Below are positions 46,001 through 55,253 of a stretch of DNA of 64,000 nucleotides, one piece after another. Each line of letters begins with the position of its first letter. Positions within the stretch are counted from its first letter, which is position 1. The DNA lies in assembly GCF_013349995.1 (NCBI RefSeq), contig NZ_JABVXF010000001.1, positions 407,524-471,523 of the forward strand, read 5' to 3'. The notes under the pieces were generated by a model. The model saw only the letters and a list, made by a program, of their open reading frames with translations. It ran no database searches and was not told the DNA's origin. The stretch is from Pseudoalteromonas sp. 0303 (GTDB taxonomy: Bacteria; Pseudomonadota; Gammaproteobacteria; Enterobacterales; Alteromonadaceae). The translations under genes and the position numbers were made by a program.

Positions 46001-47854
46001 TAGCATGGTGAAATCCATGATCCAATTAACTTTACCGTCAGTCGTTTTCACTGAGTAAGGCGTTTCACCCACTACGCGTAAACCAAAGTTTTCTAACATC
46101 GGCATTACGTCAGATAAGTGGATTGGCACATCTTTATGGAATAAGCTTAAACGAACAACATTGGTGTTTGCTTCTTCTTGTGGACGGTAGAACAACATCT
46201 CAAGTTTGTTCTCGTCGTTTAGAAGTTCTAGCTTTTCAATATCAACAACCGCTGCACTTGGTAAAACCTGATCTTTATACGCACTTGCAAACGCTTGTGC
46301 ATATTTACGGTTTAGTTCTTTACCGCGTGCTTCACCTGCGCTTTCAAGTAGTGCAGATTGGAGTCTATCTTCCCAAGTACGGGCAGCTTCAATTAGGTTG
46401 TTTTCGATGTCTTTCACGTTATATTCAATATTATTGTCAGTCACACGCACCGTGTAATGTGTACGGGCTAATGTTGACTCAGAGAAGAAAGTAGTAAATT
46501 CGACTTTGTCGTCAGAATTAAATGCATTGGCTAAGATACGTTGCGTTTCACGACGTAGTGCCGTGTTATAGCGCTCACGCGGAACATATACCATGCAAGA
46601 GAAGAAACGGCCATATGCGTCTTTACGCACAAAAATACGGCACATATCACGCTCTTGTACTTGTAATACGCCCATGGCAACTTCAAGTAGTTCAGCTTCA
46701 CGTGCTTGCACAAGCTCATCACGTGGATACGTTTCTAAAATATTTAATACCGCTTTGTATGCATGGGTGCCTTTAGCAAAGTCACACATTTCCATAATGC
46801 GGTTAATCTTACTTTTCAGTACAGGTACATCAGCGGCGCTGTTGTTGTAAAAGCTTGATGAAAATAAACCAAGGAAGCGATCTTCACCAATTACATTGCC
46901 CTCATCATCAAAACGCTTAATACCCACGTAGTCGATGTATGCAGGTCGATGTACACGAGACACTGAATTTGTTTTCGTTAAAATTAATAAGTTACTGCTA
47001 CGCGCTTCTTGGCGCGCTACTTCAGGTAACTCAGAAAGTAAGCGGCTATGCTCTTCGTCAGTGTTTTTCATTAGACCAAGGCTAGTGCCCTTTTTACCTT
47101 TTAACTGGTAATCACCTTGCACAGGCGAAAGTTCATACTCACGGTAACCCATTAGCGTAAAGTTATCTTTAGCTAACCAGTCTAAAAACTCTACCGTCTC
47201 TGCAACTTCGCTTTCGTTATTATTATGGTGGCGTTTTGGTAAGTCTTTCGTAACCGCTATAAGCTTTTCACGAATTGGCTGCCAATCTTCTACAGCGATA
47301 GATACGTCAACTAACACAGACTCAAGTTCTTTTTTGAAAGACTCAATTACTTTTGCATCTGTTTGACGATCAATTTCGATAAAGAACACAGTTTTTGTCG
47401 ACGTTGATTCTTGCTCTGCTTTTAAGCTTGAAATACCGGTGATTTTAGCATTTTTATCACGTTGGATTTTCAGCGGAGAGTGAAGTAATAAGTGAGAAGC
47501 GATGTTTGCGCGAGTCATGGCCATGCGCACAGAATCAACGAGGAAAGGCATATCTTTCGCGATGATTTCAACAATAGTGTGCGATGACTGCCAGCCATCT
47601 TTTGCTACTTCAGGATTGAAAACACGGACAACCGCGTCATCAGAATTATTTTTTTCTAGCGAGTTCCATAGGCTTAGTGCAGCGCCATATAAGTCACTAT
47701 CGTTGCGATGAGCCAAATCCTCTTTAGACATATTGCTGTACAAGGCTTTGGCGAATTTCTCAACGAGTAACACATTATCAGCGTGAACTTTTTTCTGGAT
47801 CAGCTTACAGACATTATCTAAGATAACCGAGGCTTGCCCTTCATTTCGTGTCAT
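43016..47854 (-). CDS. gdhB: NAD-specific glutamate dehydrogenase, 180-kDa class
   Basis: 1612 residues, the large allosteric NAD-GDH class (Pseudomonas GdhB about 1620) that oxidatively deaminates glutamate to 2-oxoglutarate. The N-terminal ~600 residues hold the ACT-like regulatory domains (e.g. [40 protein letters not shown]). The catalytic centre lies near residues 800-1150, with [41 protein letters not shown], the NAD-binding [16 protein letters not shown] and [18 protein letters not shown] helical C-terminal domain follows. It has its own terminator; upstream is a 212-bp gap. It feeds 2-oxoglutarate to the TCA genes in this window and is a catabolic counterpart to biosynthetic GDH. Confidence 0.96.
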   Translation of the reverse strand: [1612 protein letters not shown]

Positions 47855-48027
47855 TGTATGTTCCTTAATCTATACTACTTATCGATTAGTAGAATATTTG
47901 TACAGCCATTTATTAGCGTGGAGTCAGGTAAATTCTAACTCTTTTACAGCTAATAAACAGCCTTTTCGATGAAATCATTTTAAGCTTTTCAGCTATTTGG
48001 TCATCTATTCACAAAATATAGATATAA

Positions 48028-48045
48028 ATGGCCATTACTGGCCAT
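48028..48045 (-). terminator. Weak terminator-like hairpin after the MMPL gene
   Basis: A 7-bp stem ATGGCCA / TGGCCAT with a 4-base loop, 22 bp beyond the MMPL stop. It is followed by TTTATATC on the minus strand. The short T run makes it only a weak candidate. Confidence 0.4.
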
Positions 48046-48066
48046 ATTGGAGCACAATTATTCACA

Positions 48067-50391
48067 TTATTTTTTCTGGTCAGTCCAGAGGAAGCTACCA
48101 ATTGCAGGTAAAAGTAGTACTGCACCCAACATGTTAACCAAAAACATGAAGGTCAGAAGAATACCCATATCCACTTGGAACTTCAGATCAGAGAAAATCC
48201 ATGTGCTAACACCAATGGCTAAGGTAATACCTGTGAACAGCACTGCACTACCACGCTCTGCTAATGCATTACGATAAGCCACTTCCAGTGCCACACCTTG
48301 TTTTAGCTGCCCCATCATTGATGAAAGTATGTAAATCCCGTAATCGACACCAATACCAACACCTAAAGCGATAACTGGTAATGTCGACACTGTTAAACCT
48401 ATTTCAAGTTGTACCATCAACGCTTGCGCTAAGGTTGATACGATGTACAGAGGTAATACAACCGCGACCGTTGCCTTAACACTTCTAAAGCTAATTAAGC
48501 ATAGCAGGATTACTGCGCCGTAAACGTAAAGCATCATAGGTAGCTGTGCAGCCGATACCGATTCGTTCGTTGCAGCCATTACACCGACAGGGCCTGACGC
48601 TAGCTTAAACTTTAATTCAGCGGTTTCTTCAGCCTTAGCAAACTCTTTAACTTTAGCTACCACATGGTCAATTGTTTCTGCTTTGTGGTCATTTAAGAAA
48701 ATAATCACAGGCATTACAGAGCAGTTTCCATCGAGTAAACCTGAGCTTGTTTCAACCCGTGAAGTAGCTTGCACTAAACTTGCCGTATTGCGCGGCAAGC
48801 TTTGCCATTTTAAGTTACCTTCGTTGAAGCCGGCGTTCACAGATTGCGCAACTGAGCTTAAGCTCACAGCCGATTGTACTCCTGCAACGTTTTCCATCTG
48901 CCATTGGAAACGACTAATACGCTCCATAACATCATGCTCAGTACACGCAGCAGGATACGCTTCTACAATCACTTTTAGGATATCTGATGAAATGGTGTAT
49001 TTATCAGAAATCAAAAAGGTGTCTTGGTTATAGCGGGCATCTTGGTGCAAAGATGGCGCACCAGCATGTAAGTCACCAATACGCATTTTGTCAGCTTGCC
49101 AGTAACCCACTGCAAATAACACAGCCGTAAAGACGATAATAAAACCAGCTGTTTTACGATCTGTCGCTTTTACTAATAGCTCGCGTAACTTGTCTAGTAG
49201 ATTTGGTTTGTCTGTGTGAGTACCTGCTTGAATATGCACAGAGCCTTCAAAACGCATGTACGATGCCCATACAGGTAATAAAATTAAGTTGGTGAAAATA
49301 ATTACCGCTACACCTAAACTCGCTGTGATAGCAAGCTCACGAATAATACCAATATCAATGGTGAGTAAAGTTAAGAAACCAATTGTGTCTGATAGCAGTG
49401 CAATACCACCAGGGATCAGAAGTGCTCTAAAGCTTGCCTGACAACAAACCCGAGTTGAACTACCCGTAGACACTTTTTTGCCAATGTCATTGATCATTTG
49501 CACGCCATGGCTTACACCAATCGCAAACACTAAAAACGGCACTAAAATTGACATAGGGTCTAAACCAAAGCCTAAGCTTGAAAGCAAGCCTAACTGCCAA
49601 ACAACAGCAATGATTGAACAGGCAATTGGTAAAATAGTCAGTTTTAATGAATGGCAGAACAGCCAAACCATTACGAATGTGAAAGCAATAGCAATAGCAA
49701 AGAATAGCAGTACGCCCTTAGCGCCCTCTGCTACATCCCCTGCCATTTTCGCAAAACCAATAATATGAATACTGACCTTGTCAGTACTTAGCGGGTCACG
49801 AACTTGTGTTTCTAGCTTTTCTGCAAAGGCTAAAGTATCTAGTTTTTCTTGCGTTTGTGGATCAGTTTCGAGTAGCTGGGCTGTCACCATCGCACATGAG
49901 TAGTCACTGGCAATCATACGGCCAACGACTTTTGCTTTTTCGATGTTTTCTTTTACAACCGCAAGACCACGTTTATCAGCGGTAAAGTTTGCTGGAATAA
50001 TTGGACCGCCAGCAAAACCATCTTCAACCACTTCAACAAAACGCGCACTCGGTGCGAAGATTGAATTAACTAACGGACGATTTACACCAGGAATAAAGTA
50101 AAGCTGATCATGAACTGCTTTAAGTTGGGTGAAAAATTCCTCATTAAAAATATCACCATCTGCATCACAGACAGAAATCAAAATGCTGTTTGCTCCACCA
50201 AACTGTTTTTCATGTTTGGTGTAAACTTTCATGTAGTCATGATTAAGCGGAATATTTTTATTAAACGACGCGTCTAATTGAATTTGTGTTGCTTTGAATA
50301 ATAAGAAACAAGTGATCAAAGCAAAGGAAATAATTGCGAATAAGCGATGACGAAACACCGCTCTTTCTAACATATCTAAAAAACCACGCAT
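48067..50391 (-). CDS. RND-superfamily (MMPL-type) transporter
   Basis: 774 residues with the two-repeat RND architecture: one helix near 17-35, an extracytoplasmic loop (36-220), five helices (about 225-385, including GFGLDPMSILVPFLVFAIGVSHGVQMI), then a repeated helix (about 415), a second loop (430-620) and five helices (IALGVGIGVDYGIYILSSMMGQL is the second D-containing segment). This is the MMPL / HpnN-like branch, which moves lipids or other hydrophobic molecules, rather than the HAE multidrug branch; there is no adjacent membrane-fusion protein or TolC. It overlaps the Ycf48-like gene by one base and closes a four-gene cluster with DUF1329 and DUF1302 proteins. Confidence 0.88.
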   Translation of the reverse strand: MRGFLDMLERAVFRHRLFAIISFALITCFLLFKATQIQLDASFNKNIPLNHDYMKVYTKHEKQFGGANSILISVCDADGDIFNEEFFTQLKAVHDQLYFIPGVNRPLVNSIFAPSARFVEVVEDGFAGGPIIPANFTADKRGLAVVKENIEKAKVVGRMIASDYSCAMVTAQLLETDPQTQEKLDTLAFAEKLETQVRDPLSTDKVSIHIIGFAKMAGDVAEGAKGVLLFFAIAIAFTFVMVWLFCHSLKLTILPIACSIIAVVWQLGLLSSLGFGLDPMSILVPFLVFAIGVSHGVQMINDIGKKVSTGSSTRVCCQASFRALLIPGGIALLSDTIGFLTLLTIDIGIIRELAITASLGVAVIIFTNLILLPVWASYMRFEGSVHIQAGTHTDKPNLLDKLRELLVKATDRKTAGFIIVFTAVLFAVGYWQADKMRIGDLHAGAPSLHQDARYNQDTFLISDKYTISSDILKVIVEAYPAACTEHDVMERISRFQWQMENVAGVQSAVSLSSVAQSVNAGFNEGNLKWQSLPRNTASLVQATSRVETSSGLLDGNCSVMPVIIFLNDHKAETIDHVVAKVKEFAKAEETAELKFKLASGPVGVMAATNESVSAAQLPMMLYVYGAVILLCLISFRSVKATVAVVLPLYIVSTLAQALMVQLEIGLTVSTLPVIALGVGIGVDYGIYILSSMMGQLKQGVALEVAYRNALAERGSAVLFTGITLAIGVSTWIFSDLKFQVDMGILLTFMFLVNMLGAVLLLPAIGSFLWTDQKK

Positions 50392-51395
50392 TACGGATTC
50401 AACTCCTTCACTTTAATGCCATTTTCTGAAGCCATAACTAGTTTGTCTTGAAACACAACACCATCAAGTAACGATTTACCATCGGCCATTTGTTGTTCTG
50501 ATAATTGGCCATTCTCAATTTGGAAAATCACCCCGCTGTTGGCAAATAATAACCACTGGTTGTTGTATTTAATCGCGCTATTCACGGTTGCATAATTGTC
50601 GTGTGGTATTTGTTGCCACTGTTCACTGCCAGCTTGGCGAGTGAAAATGTTGCCTCGAAGGCCTGCAACTAGATCTTCACCACCTTGATCTGAAGTTGAC
50701 GCAAACGTAAAGAAAGAGCCCATATAAATCTCTTCAAGACGCTGCCATGTTTGACCATTGTCGAAACTTTGTGCCATTAAACCCATTTCACCGGCTAGAA
50801 ATAGACTCTTCTCGGTTTTAACGATGCGATTAAAATGCGGCAGTATTGAAGCTGTTTCAATTTCATAGCCTTCTGGGTCACTGTCTTTTAAATCATTGAG
50901 GTATTCACGGTCTTCTTCAAATAACAAGCTATCTAAAAAACGCTTCTGCCAAGTTTGGCCACCATCGTTAGTTTCAAAAAACATTCCGTATGCACCAACT
51001 GCATAGCCCTGTTTGTCTGTTGTAAATAAAATGTCTAAACATGGCTTATCCATGTTTGGTAAAGATTGCTGTAACTGCCAGGTTTTTCCTGCATCTACAG
51101 TATTAATGATGGTTGCATCATGACCACATGCCCAGCCTAAATCGTTATTATAAAAATCAACGGCTGTTAGCAGCACTTGAGTAGGCACACTGGCTTGTTG
51201 CCAAGTTTGAGCGTCTGTACTTGTGATAACCACACCGTGTTTGCCAACTGCAATGAGATTTGGGCCAGCTAGTTCAATGTCGGTGAGAAGAGTTTTGTTT
51301 GCGTTAACAGCGCTAATCGCTTGTTGCGGCATAGGCATGTCTTGAGCAAAACATGAAGCACTATAAGCAAGACAGGCATAAAGCAAATACTTCAT
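50391..51395 (-). CDS. Ycf48-like exported beta-propeller protein
   Basis: 334 residues. The signal peptide MKYLLYACLAYSASCFA is followed by bladed repeats of the BNR/Ycf48 type ending in DxGxTW: TSTDAQTWQQ, DAGKTWQLQ, NDGGQTWQKR, DNGQTWQRL. In plants and cyanobacteria Ycf48/HCF136 is a photosystem II assembly factor; in heterotrophs such propellers are periplasmic proteins of unknown role. Here it sits between an MMPL transporter and DUF1329/DUF1302 genes, so it probably acts as a periplasmic component of the same transport system. One-base overlap with the MMPL gene. Confidence 0.85.
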   Translation of the reverse strand: MKYLLYACLAYSASCFAQDMPMPQQAISAVNANKTLLTDIELAGPNLIAVGKHGVVITSTDAQTWQQASVPTQVLLTAVDFYNNDLGWACGHDATIINTVDAGKTWQLQQSLPNMDKPCLDILFTTDKQGYAVGAYGMFFETNDGGQTWQKRFLDSLLFEEDREYLNDLKDSDPEGYEIETASILPHFNRIVKTEKSLFLAGEMGLMAQSFDNGQTWQRLEEIYMGSFFTFASTSDQGGEDLVAGLRGNIFTRQAGSEQWQQIPHDNYATVNSAIKYNNQWLLFANSGVIFQIENGQLSEQQMADGKSLLDGVVFQDKLVMASENGIKVKELNP

Positions 51396-51488
51396 AAAGA
51401 TAAATCGCCTTCGAAAAAATAAAAAAGAGAAGTCAAAAAAGCCACTGAGAAATCTATTGCGTGTACTGATGACTTACGCGAATTGCAA

Positions 51489-51512
51489 AAGGCACCTGGG
51501 GTCAGGTGCCTT
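51489..51512 (-). terminator. Intercistronic hairpin between the DUF1329 and Ycf48-like genes
   Basis: A perfect 10-bp stem AAGGCACCTG / CAGGTGCCTT with a 4-base loop just after the DUF1329 stop, followed by TTTTGC on the minus strand. Probably partial termination or an mRNA-stabilising 3' structure, allowing more DUF1302/DUF1329 product than transporter. Confidence 0.55.
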
Positions 51513-51519
51513 AATTTGA

Positions 51520-52887
51520 TTAACGACCTTCGCGGCGTAATGCGCTTGAAGTAAACTCGTTATCGTTGAATGATTGTGAGAAATCATACATTTTTTCTTG
51601 GTTGTCTAAACCAATTGCTAAATAACGACGAGAGTTAAGGTCATGGTAAACTTCTAATGTACTCCAATGAGTTGGTACTTCATAGTAGTTAAGACCATGC
51701 GCCATCGCTACACGATACATTTGATCACGGTTATCATAGATATCCGTTACATGTACTTGCCAGCTATCTTCATCAATATAGAAAACACGTTTTTTATAGA
51801 TATGACGCGTGCCCTCTTTCAGGTTCGCTTCAACTACCCAAACACGGTGTTTTTCATAACGAACATGTTCAGGATTGATATGACCTGCTTGCAGAATATC
51901 ATCGTAGCTTAGTTTGTCACTGTGAAGCTTATAGCTGTTATAAGGAATATAAAGCTCTTGCTTACCTTTTAATGTCCAGTTGTAACGATTTGGAGAACCG
52001 TTGAACATATCAAAGTCATCAGTCGTACGTAAGCTATCAGCTGCTGTTCCCGGTGCATCATAGGCAACATTAGGTGCACGACGAACACGACGCTGACCTG
52101 AGTTGTATGTCCATGCTTGGCGTGGCGTTAAGATTTGGTCCATTGTTTCATGAACTAATAACGCAGTGCCGGCAAGACGCGCTGGCTCAGTTACTTTTTG
52201 CTTAAACTTAAACAAGATATTAGATTCTTGTAGCTTTTCAGGCGTTGCTTCAGGTGATGAATACTCAACTAACAGTTGCTCATCAAAACCTACATAGTTA
52301 TATGAACCAGATGCTGTTGGTGCTGCTTGACCACCAGAACGCTCAATTGATAAACCACGGAAACGTAATAAGTGGTTCCAAATAGCTTCTAAGCCATCTT
52401 TAGGGATTGGGAACGGAACACCCACAGCAGTGTTTTTAATACCGTTACCGCCTTCTACTAACTCAGCTGTCGTTGCATACTTTTTAGTTGCATCATATAC
52501 AAACTGAGGATAAGACGCGCTACGACGTGTTGGATAGATGTTCATCTTAAACGTATCAGGATAAGTATTGAATAATTCAATTTGACCTGGGCTTAAGAAA
52601 TCTTTGTACTCAGCTACATTCGATTTATCAATCGTGAATAAGATTTTATCATCAGCATAAGGATCAGGATGATGCATTCCCGGTTTATAACCAGCAGGTG
52701 GTGTTGTGATACCACCATCCCAAGCTGGGATAGAACCGTCTTTGTTCGCAGCTTTTTCTGCGCCAATAGGTGTTAAATCTTTACCTAAACGTGCCGCTTC
52801 ATCAGCGGTAATTTTTGCAAGTACACTTGAGCTTGCGAAAACGCCACAAAATGCTGCAGCAATGAGGGTAGGTTTTCTAATAATCAT
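51520..52887 (-). CDS. DUF1329 exported protein
   Basis: 455 residues. The signal peptide MIIRKPTLIAAAFCGVFASSSVLA is followed by KITADEAARLGKDLTPIGAEKAANKDGSIPAWDGGITTPPAGYKPG, the characteristic DUF1329 N-terminus. Later family blocks include GQRRVRRAPNVAYD and KQELYIPYNSYKL. The fold is thought to be LolA/LolB-like (lipoprotein- or lipid-carrier fold), from family knowledge. It is always paired with DUF1302, here separated by 9-18 bp. The ribosome-binding site is AAGGG, spaced 5-8 bases before the ATG. Confidence 0.88.
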   Translation of the reverse strand: MIIRKPTLIAAAFCGVFASSSVLAKITADEAARLGKDLTPIGAEKAANKDGSIPAWDGGITTPPAGYKPGMHHPDPYADDKILFTIDKSNVAEYKDFLSPGQIELFNTYPDTFKMNIYPTRRSASYPQFVYDATKKYATTAELVEGGNGIKNTAVGVPFPIPKDGLEAIWNHLLRFRGLSIERSGGQAAPTASGSYNYVGFDEQLLVEYSSPEATPEKLQESNILFKFKQKVTEPARLAGTALLVHETMDQILTPRQAWTYNSGQRRVRRAPNVAYDAPGTAADSLRTTDDFDMFNGSPNRYNWTLKGKQELYIPYNSYKLHSDKLSYDDILQAGHINPEHVRYEKHRVWVVEANLKEGTRHIYKKRVFYIDEDSWQVHVTDIYDNRDQMYRVAMAHGLNYYEVPTHWSTLEVYHDLNSRRYLAIGLDNQEKMYDFSQSFNDNEFTSSALRREGR

Positions 52888-52896
52888 AATTTACCC

Positions 52897-54981
52897 TTAG
52901 ATTGAATATTTAATATTGAAAGATACATAATCGCGGTCAGAGAAAGTATTCGTTGCGCCACCACCCCAGAATGAGTTGTAGCTAAAGTCGAACGACCACG
53001 CATTTTGATAGTTGAAGTTCATGGTTACACCGAGCGATTTACGGTCTTCAACAAATAAGAACATTGGATCAGGTGTAATACCATTCACATCGTGAGAGAA
53101 CACAAAACGTGGTGAGAAGTTAACACCACTGAAGAAGTTATAATAATCACCTTTCGCAATTAAACGATAACCCCATGCAGAAGCCGTTGGGAACGGGTTC
53201 GTTTCAGGACCATTAGAAAGACCTAAGTGCAGTGTTGAATAGTCATCACTTAATGGGCCTTGCATAATACCGCTTCGACCAGTACCAGCAACATTTAAAC
53301 GAAGCTCATCGTAATCTGGCATATCGTTAATGCGTACACCACCAATTTCACCAACTACCGCCCAGCTATCAGCTCCAAGTGAAGGGCCAAATAGGTGTGT
53401 TGCTGTAAATTGTAATTGTGCAGTGTTACGTAGGATAAATCCTTGTGCTACTTCACCAGGGCCTACAACGCTAGTAGCATCGCCTGGGCTCATTTGTGAA
53501 ATACCAGCAAAGTCAGGACGAATACCTGCAACTGCTAATTGCTCTGGCATACCCGCATATAACAGCTCTACGTCATCAATTTGCAGAGGCTCATCTTGGC
53601 GAAATGCAAATTCACCAGCAAGTGCCGTTTCGCCTACTGATGTATTGAAGCTAAGACCGTACAGTTTAATATCTTCTGGGTATTGTAACTGGCCTTTAGT
53701 GAATGCTTGCAGACTAGTTACATTATCTTCTGTGATATCTGTTGTTAATAACATACCGATATCAGCAGCGATTGCCGCATCAGTGAAGTTTGATACCTGA
53801 CCAGAAATTACCGGACGACGGCTATGATAGTTAATGTGGTATAACGCCACTTCAGTGTCGTTTAATTCAGGTAAGTACATACCTAAACGTAAACCATACT
53901 GGCCACCATCGTCTGGCTCGTTTTTACCTGCACCACCTTTGCCTTTTAACGCCACTTTGGTTGGGTAAGCTAGGTACATTTGCGCCATCATTGCTTGGCC
54001 TTGTGCAGATGTAGGATCAACGCCTTGAGAGCGAACAATGTCATCTAAATTATTTAAGCTTTCAGTTAAGGATGCTAAATCGATATCCGGGTTAGACGTG
54101 AAGCCCAATTGGATATTTTGCTGATAACCATTTTCTGACGCGAAATCGTTCGTCGAGAAGTATGTACCAGCCGCTGGAAGACGTGTTTCATGCCATTCAT
54201 ATTGGTAGAAACCTTCTAGCGTTAAGTTATCTGTGATGCCTAGTGATGCCCAAAGCATACCAACAGGTATGAAAGCTTCTTTAAGCTCTGCACCAGGGGC
54301 TTTTAAACGATCGATATCAACTGGGTTAACGTTAATACCATGAGAAATCAAGGTACTCTCACCCCAGTTCACAACTTGTTGGCCTAAACGAATAGACAGC
54401 GGGTTACGACCTTCATTTAAATCAAAGTTTGCCCATACATAAGCGTCTAGTAAACGTAAATCAGCACACACTTGTTCTTTTGTGTCGTCATCATCACATG
54501 GGTCTACTTTGTTACCTGATGTTGGGTTGCTATAAGCGTAATCACCATCCATCAAGGCAAAGTCGTAAAAGTACATAAAGCGAGTGAAGAAACCAAAGTT
54601 ATCTTTGCTGATTGATAACTCATGGTTACCTTTTAATAGTTTTGAGAATGAATCACCACTATCAAAATTAAGATTACCTGCATCACCATTATTAGAGTAT
54701 GCACCTGGTTGGTTCCATACATCAGCAGAAGAATAAATTGGATTTAAAGCAGGATGATAACCCGTCCAGTCAAATGATGGATTATTACTCTTACCTATAT
54801 GTTTAAAATCTCGGTCTTCAACACGAATGCTTTGGCCATAAGAGAAGTTAGAGTCAAAACGTATATCGAAGTCACCTAACTCAAAGTTTGCCGCATGCAA
54901 AGATGTGCTTGAGAGTCCGAGTGTAGCCGCCGCGAGTCCCAAAGCTATTTTGTTTTTAACAAAAAGCGATCGTTTTATCAT
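52897..54981 (-). CDS. DUF1302 outer-membrane barrel-like protein
   Basis: About 694 residues. The signal peptide (MIKRSLFVKNKIALGLAAATLGLSSTSLHA) is followed by NFELGDFDIRFDSNFSYGQSIRVEDRDF, the DUF1302 start. It is rich in alternating aromatic/polar beta-strands and ends YVSFNIKYSI, with an aromatic-rich C-terminus as in outer-membrane barrels. The start at 54981 is chosen because AGGGGG lies 9 bases upstream; an ATG three codons earlier (54990) touches that site directly. It is first gene of the DUF1302-DUF1329-Ycf48-MMPL cluster. Family members occur near catabolic and lipid genes; the transported compound is unknown. Confidence 0.86.
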   Translation of the reverse strand: MIKRSLFVKNKIALGLAAATLGLSSTSLHAANFELGDFDIRFDSNFSYGQSIRVEDRDFKHIGKSNNPSFDWTGYHPALNPIYSSADVWNQPGAYSNNGDAGNLNFDSGDSFSKLLKGNHELSISKDNFGFFTRFMYFYDFALMDGDYAYSNPTSGNKVDPCDDDDTKEQVCADLRLLDAYVWANFDLNEGRNPLSIRLGQQVVNWGESTLISHGINVNPVDIDRLKAPGAELKEAFIPVGMLWASLGITDNLTLEGFYQYEWHETRLPAAGTYFSTNDFASENGYQQNIQLGFTSNPDIDLASLTESLNNLDDIVRSQGVDPTSAQGQAMMAQMYLAYPTKVALKGKGGAGKNEPDDGGQYGLRLGMYLPELNDTEVALYHINYHSRRPVISGQVSNFTDAAIAADIGMLLTTDITEDNVTSLQAFTKGQLQYPEDIKLYGLSFNTSVGETALAGEFAFRQDEPLQIDDVELLYAGMPEQLAVAGIRPDFAGISQMSPGDATSVVGPGEVAQGFILRNTAQLQFTATHLFGPSLGADSWAVVGEIGGVRINDMPDYDELRLNVAGTGRSGIMQGPLSDDYSTLHLGLSNGPETNPFPTASAWGYRLIAKGDYYNFFSGVNFSPRFVFSHDVNGITPDPMFLFVEDRKSLGVTMNFNYQNAWSFDFSYNSFWGGGATNTFSDRDYVSFNIKYSI

Positions 54982-55076
54982 TGTGTTCATCCCCCTGTAA
55001 CGGGTTGTTTTGTGATCAAATTGTTGTTTTTAGTATCTTTCTAACGATAGAAGCGAAATAGTAAAATTACAATATA

Positions 55077-55086
55077 GAACGCGTTC
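55077..55086. promoter_or_regulatory. Perfect palindrome upstream of the DUF1302 cluster (operator candidate)
   Basis: GAACGCGTTC is a perfect 10-bp palindrome about 96 bp before the DUF1302 start, in otherwise AT-rich sequence. The pattern resembles operators of TetR-type lipid regulators (such as the GAAC...GTTC type), but no regulator gene is present nearby. A second inverted pair, TGACGT (55113-55118) and ACGTCA (55134-55139), lies further upstream. Confidence 0.4.
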
Positions 55087-55253
55087 AATCGGTTAATATT
55101 TATTTAAAAATGTGACGTTTACGTATTGGTAAGACGTCATACCAGATATTTTATACACGTAAATTAACAATAGAACAAATCGAATTAACAAAAATATAAT
55201 AAATTTAGTAAAATGGGGACAGTGAAATTTAGCATTTTGGACGACAAATATTA

